Positions 18,681-27,694 of a DNA stretch of 64,000 bases are shown one piece after another. The stretch is from Streptomyces mobaraensis. GTDB lineage: Bacteria; Actinomycetota; Actinomycetes; Streptomycetales; Streptomycetaceae. Every line of letters starts with the position of its first letter. Within the stretch, counting starts at the first letter, position 1. Under the pieces are notes generated by a model. That model searched no databases, was not told the DNA's origin, and worked only from the letters and a program-made list of their open reading frames with translations. A program made the translations under genes and the position numbers. The DNA is taken from the NCBI RefSeq assembly GCF_020099395.1, contig NZ_CP083590.1:7574930-7638929 (forward strand). The letters are read 5' to 3'.

Positions 18681-19073
18681 CCGCCCGCGAGAACGACGAC
18701 GGCCGGTACGGCGGCATCGTCCGCGACAGGCATCGCCCGGCACCGCCGTGGAGTTCGCCGTCGGCTTCCCCATGGCCGTCCACCGGGAAGAGACCCGTCC
18801 GACCATGGAGTCGCCTCATATGCCGCCGGGACCCTCCGGGGCGTTCGACCGGGACCGCCGCGCCACGGTGCGCCGTATACGGCGTCTCCAAGTGCCTGGT
18901 GCGCGAACTCCTCCAGGACACCTTGGAGCGTGAGACGACGCACCGGGAGGCCCAGCGGCGAGATCGCCGTCATCACGGCAGCCTGTGCGAGCGGTGCGCA
19001 CCCGCCGGTGCCTCCCGCACTCCCGCACTCCTGCGCGCCCACTCGCCCAGCACCCGTCCCGGGAAGGAGCACC
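18681..19073. other. Intergenic leader between the two decarboxylase genes
   Basis: 393 bp between the two PLP genes. No gene with convincing coding character is seen. Short frames exist, for example a Pro/Arg-rich 43-codon ORF from ATG 18805, but none has a clear ribosome-binding site or a recognisable product. The end of the region carries the ribosome-binding site GGGAAGGAG for the next gene. Confidence 0.4.
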
Positions 19074-21965
19074 GTGCACCAACGACTGAACGGTCGCGCC
19101 GGCGACGGCGGGCCGGCCACGGAGCACACCGGAGACATCGAGGGGATCGACGCCGACACCGGCCGGGAGCTGCTGGACGGCCTGCTCGACGAGGCCGTGT
19201 GGCTGGACCACTGCGCGTTCGTCAGCGCGTCGTTCGGCCCGGCACCGGCCTGGCTGCGCCATGAACCGGTGTCCGCGTTCCGGCCGTTGCCCGTGCCGCC
19301 GCCCGCGTCCGCGAGCCTCCGGGGCACGCCAGGGCGGCGACGTGTGTGCGTCTCGTTCGCGCCCGAGCACGGCCCCAACGCCCGTACCTGGGCCCGTACC
19401 CACGGCTACCGGCTGCTCGCGCCGGACGCCGGGGTGACCGCCTGGGCGGCGGACAAGATCAGCGTGCTGGAGCTGTTCGGGGAAGCGGGAGTGGCCACCC
19501 CGCCGTGCGTGGTCGTCCCCGCGACCGGCCGGGCACCGGCGCGGGCGTACTGGCACGACGACTGGCCCGGGGCCGTGGCCCAGCGCAGGGAGAACAACCT
19601 GATCGGACGGGGCACCGCCCCGCTCGCCTCCCCGGCCGACCTCGACCGCCGCCTCGCCGGCTGGCCGGACGAGCCGGTCCGGCTCAGCCGCCGGGCTCCC
19701 GGGATCTCCCTGACCGTCACGGCCTGCGCCGGACCGGACAGGACCGTCGTCTCGGCCGTCTCCCACCAGCTGGTGGGACTGCCCGAACTCGCCGCCTCCT
19801 GGGGCACACACTGCGGCAACCAGCTCGTCCACCCCGGCGATCTGCCGGACGGGTTGTACGGACAGGCCCGCGAGGCGGCGCGGCGCGTGGGCGAGGTGCT
19901 GCGGGGCCGCGGCTTCCGGGGCGTCTTCGGACTCGACCTCGTCGAAGAGGACGGCAGGCTCCTGGCCGTCGAGGTCAACCCCCGCTTCCAGACCGTGGTC
20001 TCCCTCGTCCAGGCCGCCGAACGCGCGGCGGGACTCCTGCCCACGCTGGGGCTGCACATCCTCTCCTTCCTCCTGCCCGCGCTGCCGCCGTCCGTGCCGG
20101 GGACGCTGCCGTCGGAACCGTGCCGTCCGAGCCAACTCGTCGTCCATGCCGCTGAGGACACCACGCTGCACGGCCTTGCTCCCACCGGGCGTTACCGGCG
20201 TGCCGGCCGAGTTGTGACAGGCCCGCTCGCCGCGCCCGCGGACCTGACCGAACTCCACGACGACGAGGCCCTGTACTGGGCGGTCGCCCGTCCGGGACCG
20301 GTCGCGGCCGGCCAGGAGCTGGCCCTGCTCCAGTTCCGGCACCCCGTCGCCCCGCTCGAACCTCGGCCCCGCCTCCACCCGGAGGCACGGGAGTGGATTT
20401 CCTCCTTCCACGGCCTGTCGTGGACAGAAGAGGAGGAAGAGAAGGAAGAGGCCACGACGCCCCTGCTCCGGCTGCCCGAGGGGCCGATGCGCACGGCGGG
20501 CCTCCACGCCCTCGACCTCATCATCGAGCGGTTCACCACCTCCCGCGCGCGCCCGCCGCTGTGCGTCCCGTCCCCCGACGAGCTACGGGCCGTCCTGGAC
20601 GAACCCCTGCCCGAGAGCGGCACGGACGACCTGTGCGCCCTCCTCGAACGCGTCACCCGTGACGCCCTCGGCCAGGCCACCCGCCTGGACCACCCCCGGA
20701 GCTTCGTCTTCACCCCGGCCACCGGCAACTTCCCGGCCGTCCTCGCCGACGCCCTCGCCTCCGCCTACCTCTCCGTCCCCGGGGCGTGGCTGGTCGGCGC
20801 GGGACCCACCCAGCTCGAACTCACCACGCTCGACTGGCTCAAGGCACTCCTGGGCCTGCCCGAGGAGGCCGGCGGTCTGTTCGTCAGCGGCGGCTCCGTC
20901 GCCAACCTCACCGCCCTGGCCGTCGCGCGCGACCACCACCTCAGCGACGACCGCTCCCGCGCCCGCCTCTACTGCTCCACCCAGGCCCACCCCTCCGTCG
21001 CCCGCGCCGCGCACCTCCTGGGCCTCACCCGCGGGCACCTCTCCGTCGTACCGGCCGACCGCGCCCTGCGGCTCGACCCGGCGGAGGTCGCGCGGCGCGT
21101 CACCGGCGACCGCGGCGCCGGCCTGCGCCCCTTCGCCGTCGTCGCCACCCTCGGCACCACCGGCACCGGCGCCGTCGACCCCCTCGACGACCTCGCCGAC
21201 CTCTGCGAACGGGAAGGACTCTGGCTCCACGTCGACGGCGCCCACGGCGCGGCGGCGGCCGCCACCGCCCGCGGCCACGGGCTGCGCACGGGACTGCGCC
21301 GCGCCGACTCCCTCACCGTCGACCCGCACAAATGGCTCTTCCAGCCATACGAGATCGGATGCGTCCTCCTACGCCGCCCGGAACTGCTGCGCGCCACCTT
21401 CGACCTGGCACGCCACACCCTGGACAGCGGCTACCTGGCCCCCACCTTCCCCCGGGGCGACGAGGTGAACCTCTCCGACCACGGCCCCCAGCAGAGCCGC
21501 GGACTCCGGGCCCTGAAGCTGTGGCTGTCGTTGAAGACCTTCGGCGCGGGAGCCTTCCGGCAGGCGATCGAGCACGGCATGGACCTGGCCGAGCACGCGG
21601 CGGCCCTGATCACGGACCGGCCCGAGCTGACGCTGGTCACACCGGCCAGCCTCGCCGTCCTCACCTTCCGCTACCACCCGGCCGACGCCCCGCCCGGCTG
21701 GGACGCCGACGCCGCACAGGAGGACATCAGCCGGGCGGTGTGCGCGGAAGGCGAGGCGCTGCTCCTCACCACCCGGGTGCACGGCGCCACGGTGCTGCGC
21801 ATGTGCACCGTCAACCCCGGCAGCACCCGGGACGATGTCGCGTACGTACTCCATCAGGTGGTCCGCCACGGCCGCCGGTCGGTGGCTGCGTTCAGAGAGT
21901 CGACGGGCGCGCTCGCGGAGTCGTCGGGCGTGCTCAGAGAATCGCCAGCGTCGAAGGACCGGTGA
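19074..21965 (+). CDS. ATP-grasp ligase fused to PLP-dependent decarboxylase
   Basis: A 963-residue two-part enzyme. Residues about 60-330 are an ATP-grasp domain: KISVLELFGEAGVATPP near the start, and the Mg-ATP site VEVNPRFQ with Glu300, Asn302 and Arg304. About 340-470 is a beta-rich linking region. About 490-950 is a complete fold-type I decarboxylase: FVSGGSVANLTAL, LHVDGAHGAAAAA and DPHKWLFQPYE with Lys753. GTG 19074 is chosen for its strong ribosome-binding site; the frame is open further upstream. ATP-grasp enzymes ligate a carboxylate to an amine or amino acid; the decarboxylase can supply the amine. The fusion, with a second decarboxylase upstream, suggests coupled amine formation and amide or peptide bond formation. 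I do not recognise a named homologue. Confidence 0.87.
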   Translation: MHQRLNGRAGDGGPATEHTGDIEGIDADTGRELLDGLLDEAVWLDHCAFVSASFGPAPAWLRHEPVSAFRPLPVPPPASASLRGTPGRRRVCVSFAPEHGPNARTWARTHGYRLLAPDAGVTAWAADKISVLELFGEAGVATPPCVVVPATGRAPARAYWHDDWPGAVAQRRENNLIGRGTAPLASPADLDRRLAGWPDEPVRLSRRAPGISLTVTACAGPDRTVVSAVSHQLVGLPELAASWGTHCGNQLVHPGDLPDGLYGQAREAARRVGEVLRGRGFRGVFGLDLVEEDGRLLAVEVNPRFQTVVSLVQAAERAAGLLPTLGLHILSFLLPALPPSVPGTLPSEPCRPSQLVVHAAEDTTLHGLAPTGRYRRAGRVVTGPLAAPADLTELHDDEALYWAVARPGPVAAGQELALLQFRHPVAPLEPRPRLHPEAREWISSFHGLSWTEEEEEKEEATTPLLRLPEGPMRTAGLHALDLIIERFTTSRARPPLCVPSPDELRAVLDEPLPESGTDDLCALLERVTRDALGQATRLDHPRSFVFTPATGNFPAVLADALASAYLSVPGAWLVGAGPTQLELTTLDWLKALLGLPEEAGGLFVSGGSVANLTALAVARDHHLSDDRSRARLYCSTQAHPSVARAAHLLGLTRGHLSVVPADRALRLDPAEVARRVTGDRGAGLRPFAVVATLGTTGTGAVDPLDDLADLCEREGLWLHVDGAHGAAAAATARGHGLRTGLRRADSLTVDPHKWLFQPYEIGCVLLRRPELLRATFDLARHTLDSGYLAPTFPRGDEVNLSDHGPQQSRGLRALKLWLSLKTFGAGAFRQAIEHGMDLAEHAAALITDRPELTLVTPASLAVLTFRYHPADAPPGWDADAAQEDISRAVCAEGEALLLTTRVHGATVLRMCTVNPGSTRDDVAYVLHQVVRHGRRSVAAFRESTGALAESSGVLRESPASKDR

Positions 21966-22461
21966 TCTCCCGCACTCCCCGTGCCGTGGTGCACGCCGGC
22001 ACGTCGAGTGTGAGCTGGACCCCGGGAGAGGCGACGGTCCGCCCCCGGAACGCGCCCGAGACCACCTTGCCGACCACCAGCACGACCGCCTGGCCGGCCA
22101 CCTGCTGGACAGCCCCCATGGGATAGATCACCACGCTCTTCGCCCCGTTCCTCCAGGTGATCTTCTCCACCGTGGTGGCATCCGAGGCGAAGCACCCGTT
22201 CACACCGCCGCCGCTGATCACGGACGTGGCGGAGGCGAATCCCGGGTGGGCGGACGGACAGGTGTAGACGCCCGTCCCGGAGATCCGGGTCCTTCTCGCC
22301 TGGAGGCCGAGCCCCGGGGAGAACCCGACGGTGTTGGTCCCGACGCAGCTGACGGCCGCTGCCGCCCCCTGCGCCTCCACCGTGGCCGGCCCGGCCGCCA
22401 TCATCCCCACGGCCAAGGCCGCACCCCCGCACCTCATCACCCACGACCTCGCCCGGCGCAT
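21934..22461 (-). CDS. Small secreted protein, unknown function
   Basis: A 175-residue protein with a clear signal peptide: MRRARSWVMR, a hydrophobic core (AALAVGMMAAG) and a likely cleavage after an Ala-rich VEAQG region. The mature part is Gly/Ala/Val/Thr-rich and has four cysteines (SCVG, YTCPS, NGCF, PACT) that could form two disulfides. ATG 22461 is supported by the ribosome-binding site GGGAGG just upstream. The 3' end overlaps the end of the ATP-grasp fusion gene by 32 bp, tail to tail. I do not recognise the family; repeated short beta strands suggest a small beta-sandwich. Confidence 0.72.
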   Translation of the reverse strand: MRRARSWVMRCGGAALAVGMMAAGPATVEAQGAAAAVSCVGTNTVGFSPGLGLQARRTRISGTGVYTCPSAHPGFASATSVISGGGVNGCFASDATTVEKITWRNGAKSVVIYPMGAVQQVAGQAVVLVVGKVVSGAFRGRTVASPGVQLTLDVPACTTARGVREITGPSTLAIL

Positions 22462-22868
22462 GCCACACCCTCCCCACTCGCACCAGCCGCTCCCGGGAGC
22501 GGAAGCGGCCCGTTCACTGAGGCACATGCATGCCCAACCGCGCCGCGTTCCACCGAGGACCGGTAGCGCGCACCACACGGGGGGCGCGCACGGCAGGGCC
22601 GTCCGCCTGGCGCGCTCCCGTGCTCTCGCGCGCTGCGGGCGCGCGGTCGTCGGCAGGCGGCGATGTGCCGTGCACGGGAGGCATGGAGGGGAACGGCGGC
22701 AAATGGCGGCGGGTACGGGGGCGGAGGGGACGGTGCCCGGTGATGGCCCCCCGAGCTCTGCGCTTCATCGCCGAAGCGGCCGTGTACCGCACGTCCTGAC
22801 GCCCCGAAGCCGACCGTCCCCACCGCACGCCGCGGCCAGGCCGCGCACCCCGGGGAATCCGGCCCCGC
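22462..22868. other. Intergenic region, nothing recognised
   Basis: This 407-bp GC-rich stretch lies between the start of the secreted-protein gene and the end of the Nudix gene. Several short frames exist on both strands but none looks coding. It should contain the promoter of the secreted-protein gene. Confidence 0.4.
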
Positions 22869-23303
22869 TCAAAGATTTTTCTCCCGCTCGTACCGCTCGA
22901 TGACGGCCTGCGCCCACGGACACATGACCAGGCGCGGGATCACCGAGGCCGGGAACCAGCGCACCATGATCCCCTCGGTGAGGGGCAGGGCCTCGGCCTC
23001 ACCGTCCCAGCGGCCCAGGAAGACGGCGATCAGGTCATCCGTCGCGTCCGTCGCGTCCGTCGCGTCCGTCGCGTGCGCTGGGACAACGGCGTACGGCCTG
23101 AGCCCGGGCAGAACCAGGCCCGCTTCCTCCTTCAGCTCCCGGGCGACGGCCGCCTCGGGCGTCTCCTCGTCGCCCTCCCGGCCCCCTCCGAGCAGCGACC
23201 AGGTCCCCGGGTCGCAGATGCCGGGGATGTCGTCCCGCAGGTGCAGCAGGTACTCCCCACGCGAATTGACGATCAGAGCTGCCGTGCCCAGCGGTTCCTC
23301 CAT
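22869..23303 (-). CDS. Nudix hydrolase
   Basis: A 144-residue Nudix protein. The Nudix box runs from GGGREGDEETPEAAV into ARELKEEAGLV, matching GX5EX7REUXEEXGU. A hydrophilic ATD repeat, encoded by 9-bp tandem repeats at 23041-23076, interrupts the middle of the domain in a loop and will vary by slippage. The family cleaves nucleoside diphosphates linked to another group; the exact substrate is unknown. The gene stands alone, divergent from the DUF4956/VTC pair. Confidence 0.88.
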   Translation of the reverse strand: MEEPLGTAALIVNSRGEYLLHLRDDIPGICDPGTWSLLGGGREGDEETPEAAVARELKEEAGLVLPGLRPYAVVPAHATDATDATDATDDLIAVFLGRWDGEAEALPLTEGIMVRWFPASVIPRLVMCPWAQAVIERYEREKNL

Positions 23304-23541
23304 GACTCTTCCTTCCTGCTCTCGGTCGCCCGGGGGAGGGGTGAGTGGTCCCGGGAGTCAACTTCCGTGCGCGGGTTGCCCGTCGGCCGCCTTCCGTCTT
23401 CTTTCCCCCCGAACGGAGAGCGCTAAGGGGGACGGATCATGGCGCATCGTTTCTCCACAGCCGAACGCATGTTCACCGCGGTCGCGCCTATCGTCGGTGC
23501 CCGTTCCACCACACCGAGAACGCGCACAAGGGGGCACCACC

Positions 23542-24159
23542 ATGGACGTTTTGCGGCACCTCACCGCCCATCTGGGACTCGACCTCGCGGCCGTCTGCCT
23601 GCTGACCTTCCGCATCTACCATCCGCGCCACGGGCGCCGGGACCTCGTCCCGCCCCTACTGGCGCTGAACGTCGGGCTGTTCACCGTCGTCCACGTCCTC
23701 GCCGCGACGGGGGGCGGCCACGGCGGGACCTCGCTGGGGCTCGGGCTGTTCGGCGTGCTGTCCCTGGTCAGGCTGCGGTCCGACGCCGTTCAGCAGGAGG
23801 AGGTCGGCTACTACTTCACCGCGATGGTCCTCGGCCTGCTCTGCGCGCTGCCGCACCTCTCGCTCCTGACGGCCGCGGCGCTCAGCGCCGTCCTGCTGCT
23901 CGTCGTCCACGCCGCGGACCACCCACGCCTGTTGGCCGGATCGCGCCGGGCCCTGGTCACCCTGGACACCGCGCACGGCGACCCCGACACTCTGCGGGCC
24001 GACCTCGCCCGAAGGCTCGGCGAGCCCGTGCACTGGGCGGTGCTGAACGTCGACTACGTCCGGGACCTGACCGTCGTCGACGTGCGGTACCGCGAGCCCC
24101 TGCCGGCGCTCCCCGGGGTGAACGCGCACCGCGCCCAGCCCGTCGGCGAGGCGGCGTGA
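23542..24159 (+). CDS. DUF4956 membrane protein
   Basis: A 205-residue protein with about three to four transmembrane segments in its first 130 residues (for example LALNVGLFTVVHVLAA, TAMVLGLLCALPHL, AALSAVLLLVV), an internal GLGLFGVLSLVRLRSDAV segment characteristic of DUF4956, and a soluble C-terminal domain with alternating beta strands. DUF4956 genes are regularly found next to VTC-domain polyphosphate polymerase genes, as here, where the next gene overlaps by four bases. The pair probably forms a membrane-associated polyphosphate system. ATG 23542 is chosen although the frame is open further upstream. Confidence 0.85.
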   Translation: MDVLRHLTAHLGLDLAAVCLLTFRIYHPRHGRRDLVPPLLALNVGLFTVVHVLAATGGGHGGTSLGLGLFGVLSLVRLRSDAVQQEEVGYYFTAMVLGLLCALPHLSLLTAAALSAVLLLVVHAADHPRLLAGSRRALVTLDTAHGDPDTLRADLARRLGEPVHWAVLNVDYVRDLTVVDVRYREPLPALPGVNAHRAQPVGEAA

Positions 24160-24986
24160 GCGGCATCGGACAGATGGCGACGCTATCGGCCGGCGTCCGC
24201 GGCATCCGGGCCGCCGCCGACGCCGCCTCCCCCGTCTCCCTCACCGAACTCAACGCACGCGCCGGGCTCCTCACCCGCTTCGACCGCTCCTACCTGCTCC
24301 CCACGGAGGTCTTCCTGCGGCTGGCCGAACGGCTGACGGACCCGCGGCGCCCCGGCGGCCCCTTCCGCGCCCTGACGATCGACGGGCGGCGCGCCTTCCG
24401 CTACCACTCCGTCTACTACGACACTCCGGGACTCCGCTCCTTCCACGACCACCGCCAGGGCCGCAGACTCCGGTTCAAGATCCGTGAGCGGGTGTACGAG
24501 GACTCGGGCGAGCGGCAGTTCGAGATCAAGCTCAAGGGACGGCGCGGCGACACCGTCAAACACCGCAGCGCCCTGACGGACGGCGCCGGCCCGCTCGACG
24601 CCCGCCACCGCTCCTTCCTCGCGGGCACGCTGCGCCGCGCCTACGGCATCGAACCCCCCGCCGCGCTCACCCCGTCCGTCACCACGGACTATCTGCGCAC
24701 CACCCTGGTGGCCGACGGCGAGCGCGTCACCTGCGACGCCGGGCTGGTCTGCGGCGATCTGCGGACAGGGCGGACGGTGCACTGCGACACGGACCTCGTC
24801 CTCGTCGAGACCAAGTCGGCCGGCCATCTCACCGACGCGGACCGGCTGTTGCACTCCTACGGGGAGCGCTCTGCGACCTTCACCAAGTACTGCGGCGGGC
24901 TCGCGGCCCTGCGCCCGGGCCTGCCCGCCAACCAGTGGCGCCGCGCCGCACGCCGAGCGTTCGGGGCCGCCTACGGGCCCCACTGA
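24156..24986 (+). CDS. VTC-domain protein, probable polyphosphate polymerase
   Basis: A 276-residue protein with the VTC/CYTH-type tunnel fold. Visible conserved segments are LLTRFDRSYLLP near the N terminus, YYDTPGLRSFHDH near residue 92, RLRFKIRERVYEDSGERQFE with the alternating basic and acidic tunnel residues, and VLVETKSAG near 215. In eukaryotes the VTC4 domain makes polyphosphate from ATP. The bacterial proteins have the same fold and usually travel with DUF4956, as here. GTG 24156 overlaps the upstream stop (GTGA); ATG 24174 is an alternative. Confidence 0.87.
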   Translation: MSGIGQMATLSAGVRGIRAAADAASPVSLTELNARAGLLTRFDRSYLLPTEVFLRLAERLTDPRRPGGPFRALTIDGRRAFRYHSVYYDTPGLRSFHDHRQGRRLRFKIRERVYEDSGERQFEIKLKGRRGDTVKHRSALTDGAGPLDARHRSFLAGTLRRAYGIEPPAALTPSVTTDYLRTTLVADGERVTCDAGLVCGDLRTGRTVHCDTDLVLVETKSAGHLTDADRLLHSYGERSATFTKYCGGLAALRPGLPANQWRRAARRAFGAAYGPH

Positions 24987-25102
24987 GACAGGGGGCCGCG
25001 GCCGCGGCCCGGTCCCCAAACCACCCAGCTCCTCCACCACCCGATCCCTCAACCACCCACTCGCGCCGCGCTCCGACGATTCCCGGGAGGCATGCGGCCC
25101 GC

Positions 25103-25687
25103 TCACTTCCCCGGAAAGGCCCGCATCGCGATGTCGACGGCGCCCTCCAGGTCGCCGGAGGTCGCGCCGGAGGTCGCCTGGACGGCGATGCCGTACCAGA
25201 GGAGGCAGACGTAGCGGGCCAGGTCGTCGGCGTCGGTGCCGGCGGGCAGGTCGCCGTCGCGGACGGCCTGCTCGAAGCGCTCGCGCAGGGCGTCCTCCGC
25301 GGCGTGCCGCCGCGCGGCCGCCTCGGCGCGGACAGCGCCGGACGCGCCCCCGGTGGCCAGGGCCCCGTGCACCATGAGGCAGCCGGGGCCGTCCTCCCCG
25401 GTGGTGGCCGCGATGGTGCCGCGCAGCAGGGTCTCGGTGGCGGTACGGGCGGTGGGCTGCCGGAGCGCGTCCCGCACATGGAGGGCCGTCTCCATGTAGC
25501 GGTCGAGCACCTTCCGGAACAGCGCCTCCTTGTTGCCGTAGGCGGCGTACAGGCTGGGCCGGCTGATGCCCATCGCCTCGGTGAGGTCCGACAGCGCGGT
25601 GCCCTCGTACCCCTGGCGCCAGAACACGCGCAGGGCGCGGTCGAGCCGTTCGTCGAGGTCGAATTCGCGCGGGCGTCCGGGCGTCAT
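25103..25687 (-). CDS. TetR family transcriptional regulator
   Basis: A 194-residue TetR-type repressor. The N-terminal HTH reads FDLDERLDRALRVFWRQGYE then LTEAMGISRPSLYAAYGNKEALF, about residues 9-55. The C-terminal domain contains GCLMVHGALA, common in repressors that control short-chain dehydrogenases. It is divergent from an SDR gene across an 87-bp region with strong dyad symmetry, so it very probably represses that gene and itself. Both genes look intact. Confidence 0.92.
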   Translation of the reverse strand: MTPGRPREFDLDERLDRALRVFWRQGYEGTALSDLTEAMGISRPSLYAAYGNKEALFRKVLDRYMETALHVRDALRQPTARTATETLLRGTIAATTGEDGPGCLMVHGALATGGASGAVRAEAAARRHAAEDALRERFEQAVRDGDLPAGTDADDLARYVCLLWYGIAVQATSGATSGDLEGAVDIAMRAFPGK

Positions 25688-25705
25688 GAGGCTGCCTCCG
25701 TCGAA

Positions 25706-25760
25706 GTTCTGTACTGAACGGTATGGTAGCGTCCCCGTTCAGTACCGATCGGTACAGAAC
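25706..25760. promoter_or_regulatory. Nested inverted-repeat operator between TetR and SDR genes
   Basis: GTTCTGTAC (25706-25714) pairs with GTACAGAAC (25752-25760); GTACTGAACGG (25711-25721) pairs with CCGTTCAGTAC (25735-25745); and GTACCGATCGGTAC at 25742-25755 is a perfect 14-bp palindrome. This arrangement fits TetR dimers bound at two overlapping sites across the divergent promoters. Confidence 0.7.
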
Positions 25761-25774
25761 TAGGGAGGGTTTCC

Positions 25775-26569
25775 ATGGTCCCCACGAGCACCACACCCAC
25801 CAAGAGCGCCCCGGCCCCTCGCGAGCGGCGACTGGCCGGCCAGGTCGCACTGGTCACCGGAGGATCAAGGGGCATCGGAGCGGCCACCGCACGCATGCTC
25901 GCCGAGGCGGGGGCGGACGTCGCGATCTCCTACGCCGCGTCGGCCGCCCGGGCCGAGGACGTGGTCGGCGAACTGACCGCCCTCGGCGTCCGGGCCGCCG
26001 CCCACCGCGCCGACCAGGCGGACCCCGAGCAGGTCGCCCGGCTGGTCGCCACCGTCGCCGAGGACTTCGGCCGGCTGGACATCCTCGTCAACAACGCCGG
26101 AGTGATCGCCTCCGGCACGGTCGGCGACCCGGCCGCGGACACCGCCGCGCTCGACCGCCAGTACGAGGTCAACGTCGGCGGCGTCGTGGCCGCCATCCGC
26201 GCCGCCGCCGGCCTGCTCTCCGACGACGGCCGCGTCATCACCATCGGCTCCAACCTCGCCGCCCGCACCGCCTTCCCCGGCGTCGCCGACTACGCGGCGG
26301 GCAAGGCGGCGGTCGTCGGATACAGCAAGGGCGCCGCGCGGGACCTGGCACCCCGGGGCATCACCGTCAACGTCGTCGCGGCCGGCTCCACGGCCACCGA
26401 TATGAACCCGCAGGACGGCCCGACGGCCGACCGCCAGCGGTCCACCAACGCACTGGGCCGCTACGCCCGCCCCGAGGAGATCGCCGCCGGAGTCCTCTTC
26501 CTCGCCGACCCCGCCGCCTCCTTCGTCACCGGCACCGTGCTCACCATCGACGGCGGCAGCCTGGCGTAA
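25775..26569 (+). CDS. Short-chain dehydrogenase/reductase
   Basis: A 264-residue classical SDR. Cofactor motif TGGSRGIG near residue 30, the NNAG motif (LVNNAGVI) near 107, a catalytic Tyr-Lys pair in YAAGK near 173-177, and the family C terminus FVTGTVLTIDGGSLA. It starts at ATG 25775 after the strong ribosome-binding site GGGAGG. The substrate is unknown. Paired divergently with a TetR gene and an inverted-repeat operator, it is likely induced by its substrate or a related stress compound. Confidence 0.92.
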   Translation: MVPTSTTPTKSAPAPRERRLAGQVALVTGGSRGIGAATARMLAEAGADVAISYAASAARAEDVVGELTALGVRAAAHRADQADPEQVARLVATVAEDFGRLDILVNNAGVIASGTVGDPAADTAALDRQYEVNVGGVVAAIRAAAGLLSDDGRVITIGSNLAARTAFPGVADYAAGKAAVVGYSKGAARDLAPRGITVNVVAAGSTATDMNPQDGPTADRQRSTNALGRYARPEEIAAGVLFLADPAASFVTGTVLTIDGGSLA

Positions 26570-26613
26570 CCCGGGACCGCCCGGCGCGACGGGGACACCC
26601 CCAGCCGTCCCGC

Positions 26614-27588
26614 TCAGCGTTCGACCGGCAGAAGAGCGCCGGCCCGCTTCACCGTGCGGATCACCGGAGCCGTCTCCATCGTGCGGATCGCGTTCAACGA
26701 GGCGATCCGCTCGCTCAGATACCGCGCGAGATCGAGGGCGTTCCGGCAGTTGACGGCCGCGAGCAGATTCGTCGGACCCGTGGTCCGGGCGACGAGCGAG
26801 ACTTCGGGATGGCGGGCCATCGCGGAGGCGACGGCGGTGAGTTCGGAGGGCCGTACGGACATCCACAGGCGGGCTTCGCTGCGGAAGCCCAGTACGGCCG
26901 GTGGGATGTCGAGGAGGAAGGTCAGGACACCGGCCCGCCGCAGGGCGGTGATCCTCCGTCTCACGGTCGATTCGGAAGCACCGGCCGCCACGGCGAGCTC
27001 GGCGTGACTCGACCGCCCGTCCCGCGACAGCAGTTCCAGGAGCCGGCGATCCACGGGCTCCAGGGAGACCTCGCCGACTCCGATGGTCGGAGGCGTGAAC
27101 AGCGCCGTCCGCTCCGGCGTAAGGCACGCGATCCCGGCCCAGTCGCCGGGCAGGGCGTGGTGGTCGAGGAGCAGGTGGGCGGAGACGGAGGTGACGCGCC
27201 CGGTCCTGGGCAGCTTGTGCAGCAGCAGTGCTTCGCTCTCCTCCGTGGTGGATGTCCGGACACCGCACGAGATTTCCGTGCCGCCGGAGAGCAGATGGAC
27301 GTAGGAGGTGTCGGGGCGGGCGGCGAGCGCCCTGGCGATGGCGGTCGCCGCGTCGGGGGTGCGGTGCAGCCGGATGGTCCAGGCACTGTGCCCGAGGCGG
27401 GCGCCGTTGAGGGCGCCCACCACACGCAGGATGCCCGCGGCGCGCAGCCGGCGGTACCTGCGGGCGACGGTGTTCTCGGACACGCCGAGCGCTCGGCCGA
27501 CGAGACGGAACGGGGCGCGCCCGTCGATCTGCAGGGCATGGACCAGCCCCCGGTCCACCTCGTCCAGCCTGACGGTATCCCCCTTCAC
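26614..27588 (-). CDS. Lrp/AsnC family regulator, duplicated form
   Basis: A 324-residue double-length Lrp/AsnC protein. Two HTH units are seen, VDRGLVHALQIDGRAPFRLV at the N terminus and VDRRLLELLSRDGRSSHAEL near residue 175, each followed by a RAM-like alpha-beta domain. Single-domain members are about 150 residues, so this one carries two copies in tandem, a known actinobacterial variant. GTG 27588 is the likely start; the frame is open to 27786 but that part would overlap the divergent exporter gene. It faces the DHA2 exporter gene and probably regulates it. Confidence 0.85.
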   Translation of the reverse strand: MKGDTVRLDEVDRGLVHALQIDGRAPFRLVGRALGVSENTVARRYRRLRAAGILRVVGALNGARLGHSAWTIRLHRTPDAATAIARALAARPDTSYVHLLSGGTEISCGVRTSTTEESEALLLHKLPRTGRVTSVSAHLLLDHHALPGDWAGIACLTPERTALFTPPTIGVGEVSLEPVDRRLLELLSRDGRSSHAELAVAAGASESTVRRRITALRRAGVLTFLLDIPPAVLGFRSEARLWMSVRPSELTAVASAMARHPEVSLVARTTGPTNLLAAVNCRNALDLARYLSERIASLNAIRTMETAPVIRTVKRAGALLPVER

Positions 27589-27694
27589 GGGGGACGAGTG
27601 TGCCAGTATCCGGCGCGCGGGACGGGCCGGATGGCTGATCAGGGTGCCGGTCCCGACCGTGGAGGCAACCGACAAGCTCCATGGAGGAAGCCCC

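Noticed and set aside
18805..18933. Possible precursor-peptide ORF between the two decarboxylase genes
   Set aside because: ATG 18805 opens a short Pro/Arg-rich frame, but there is no clear ribosome-binding site, no leader-core pattern and no processing gene that would need it.
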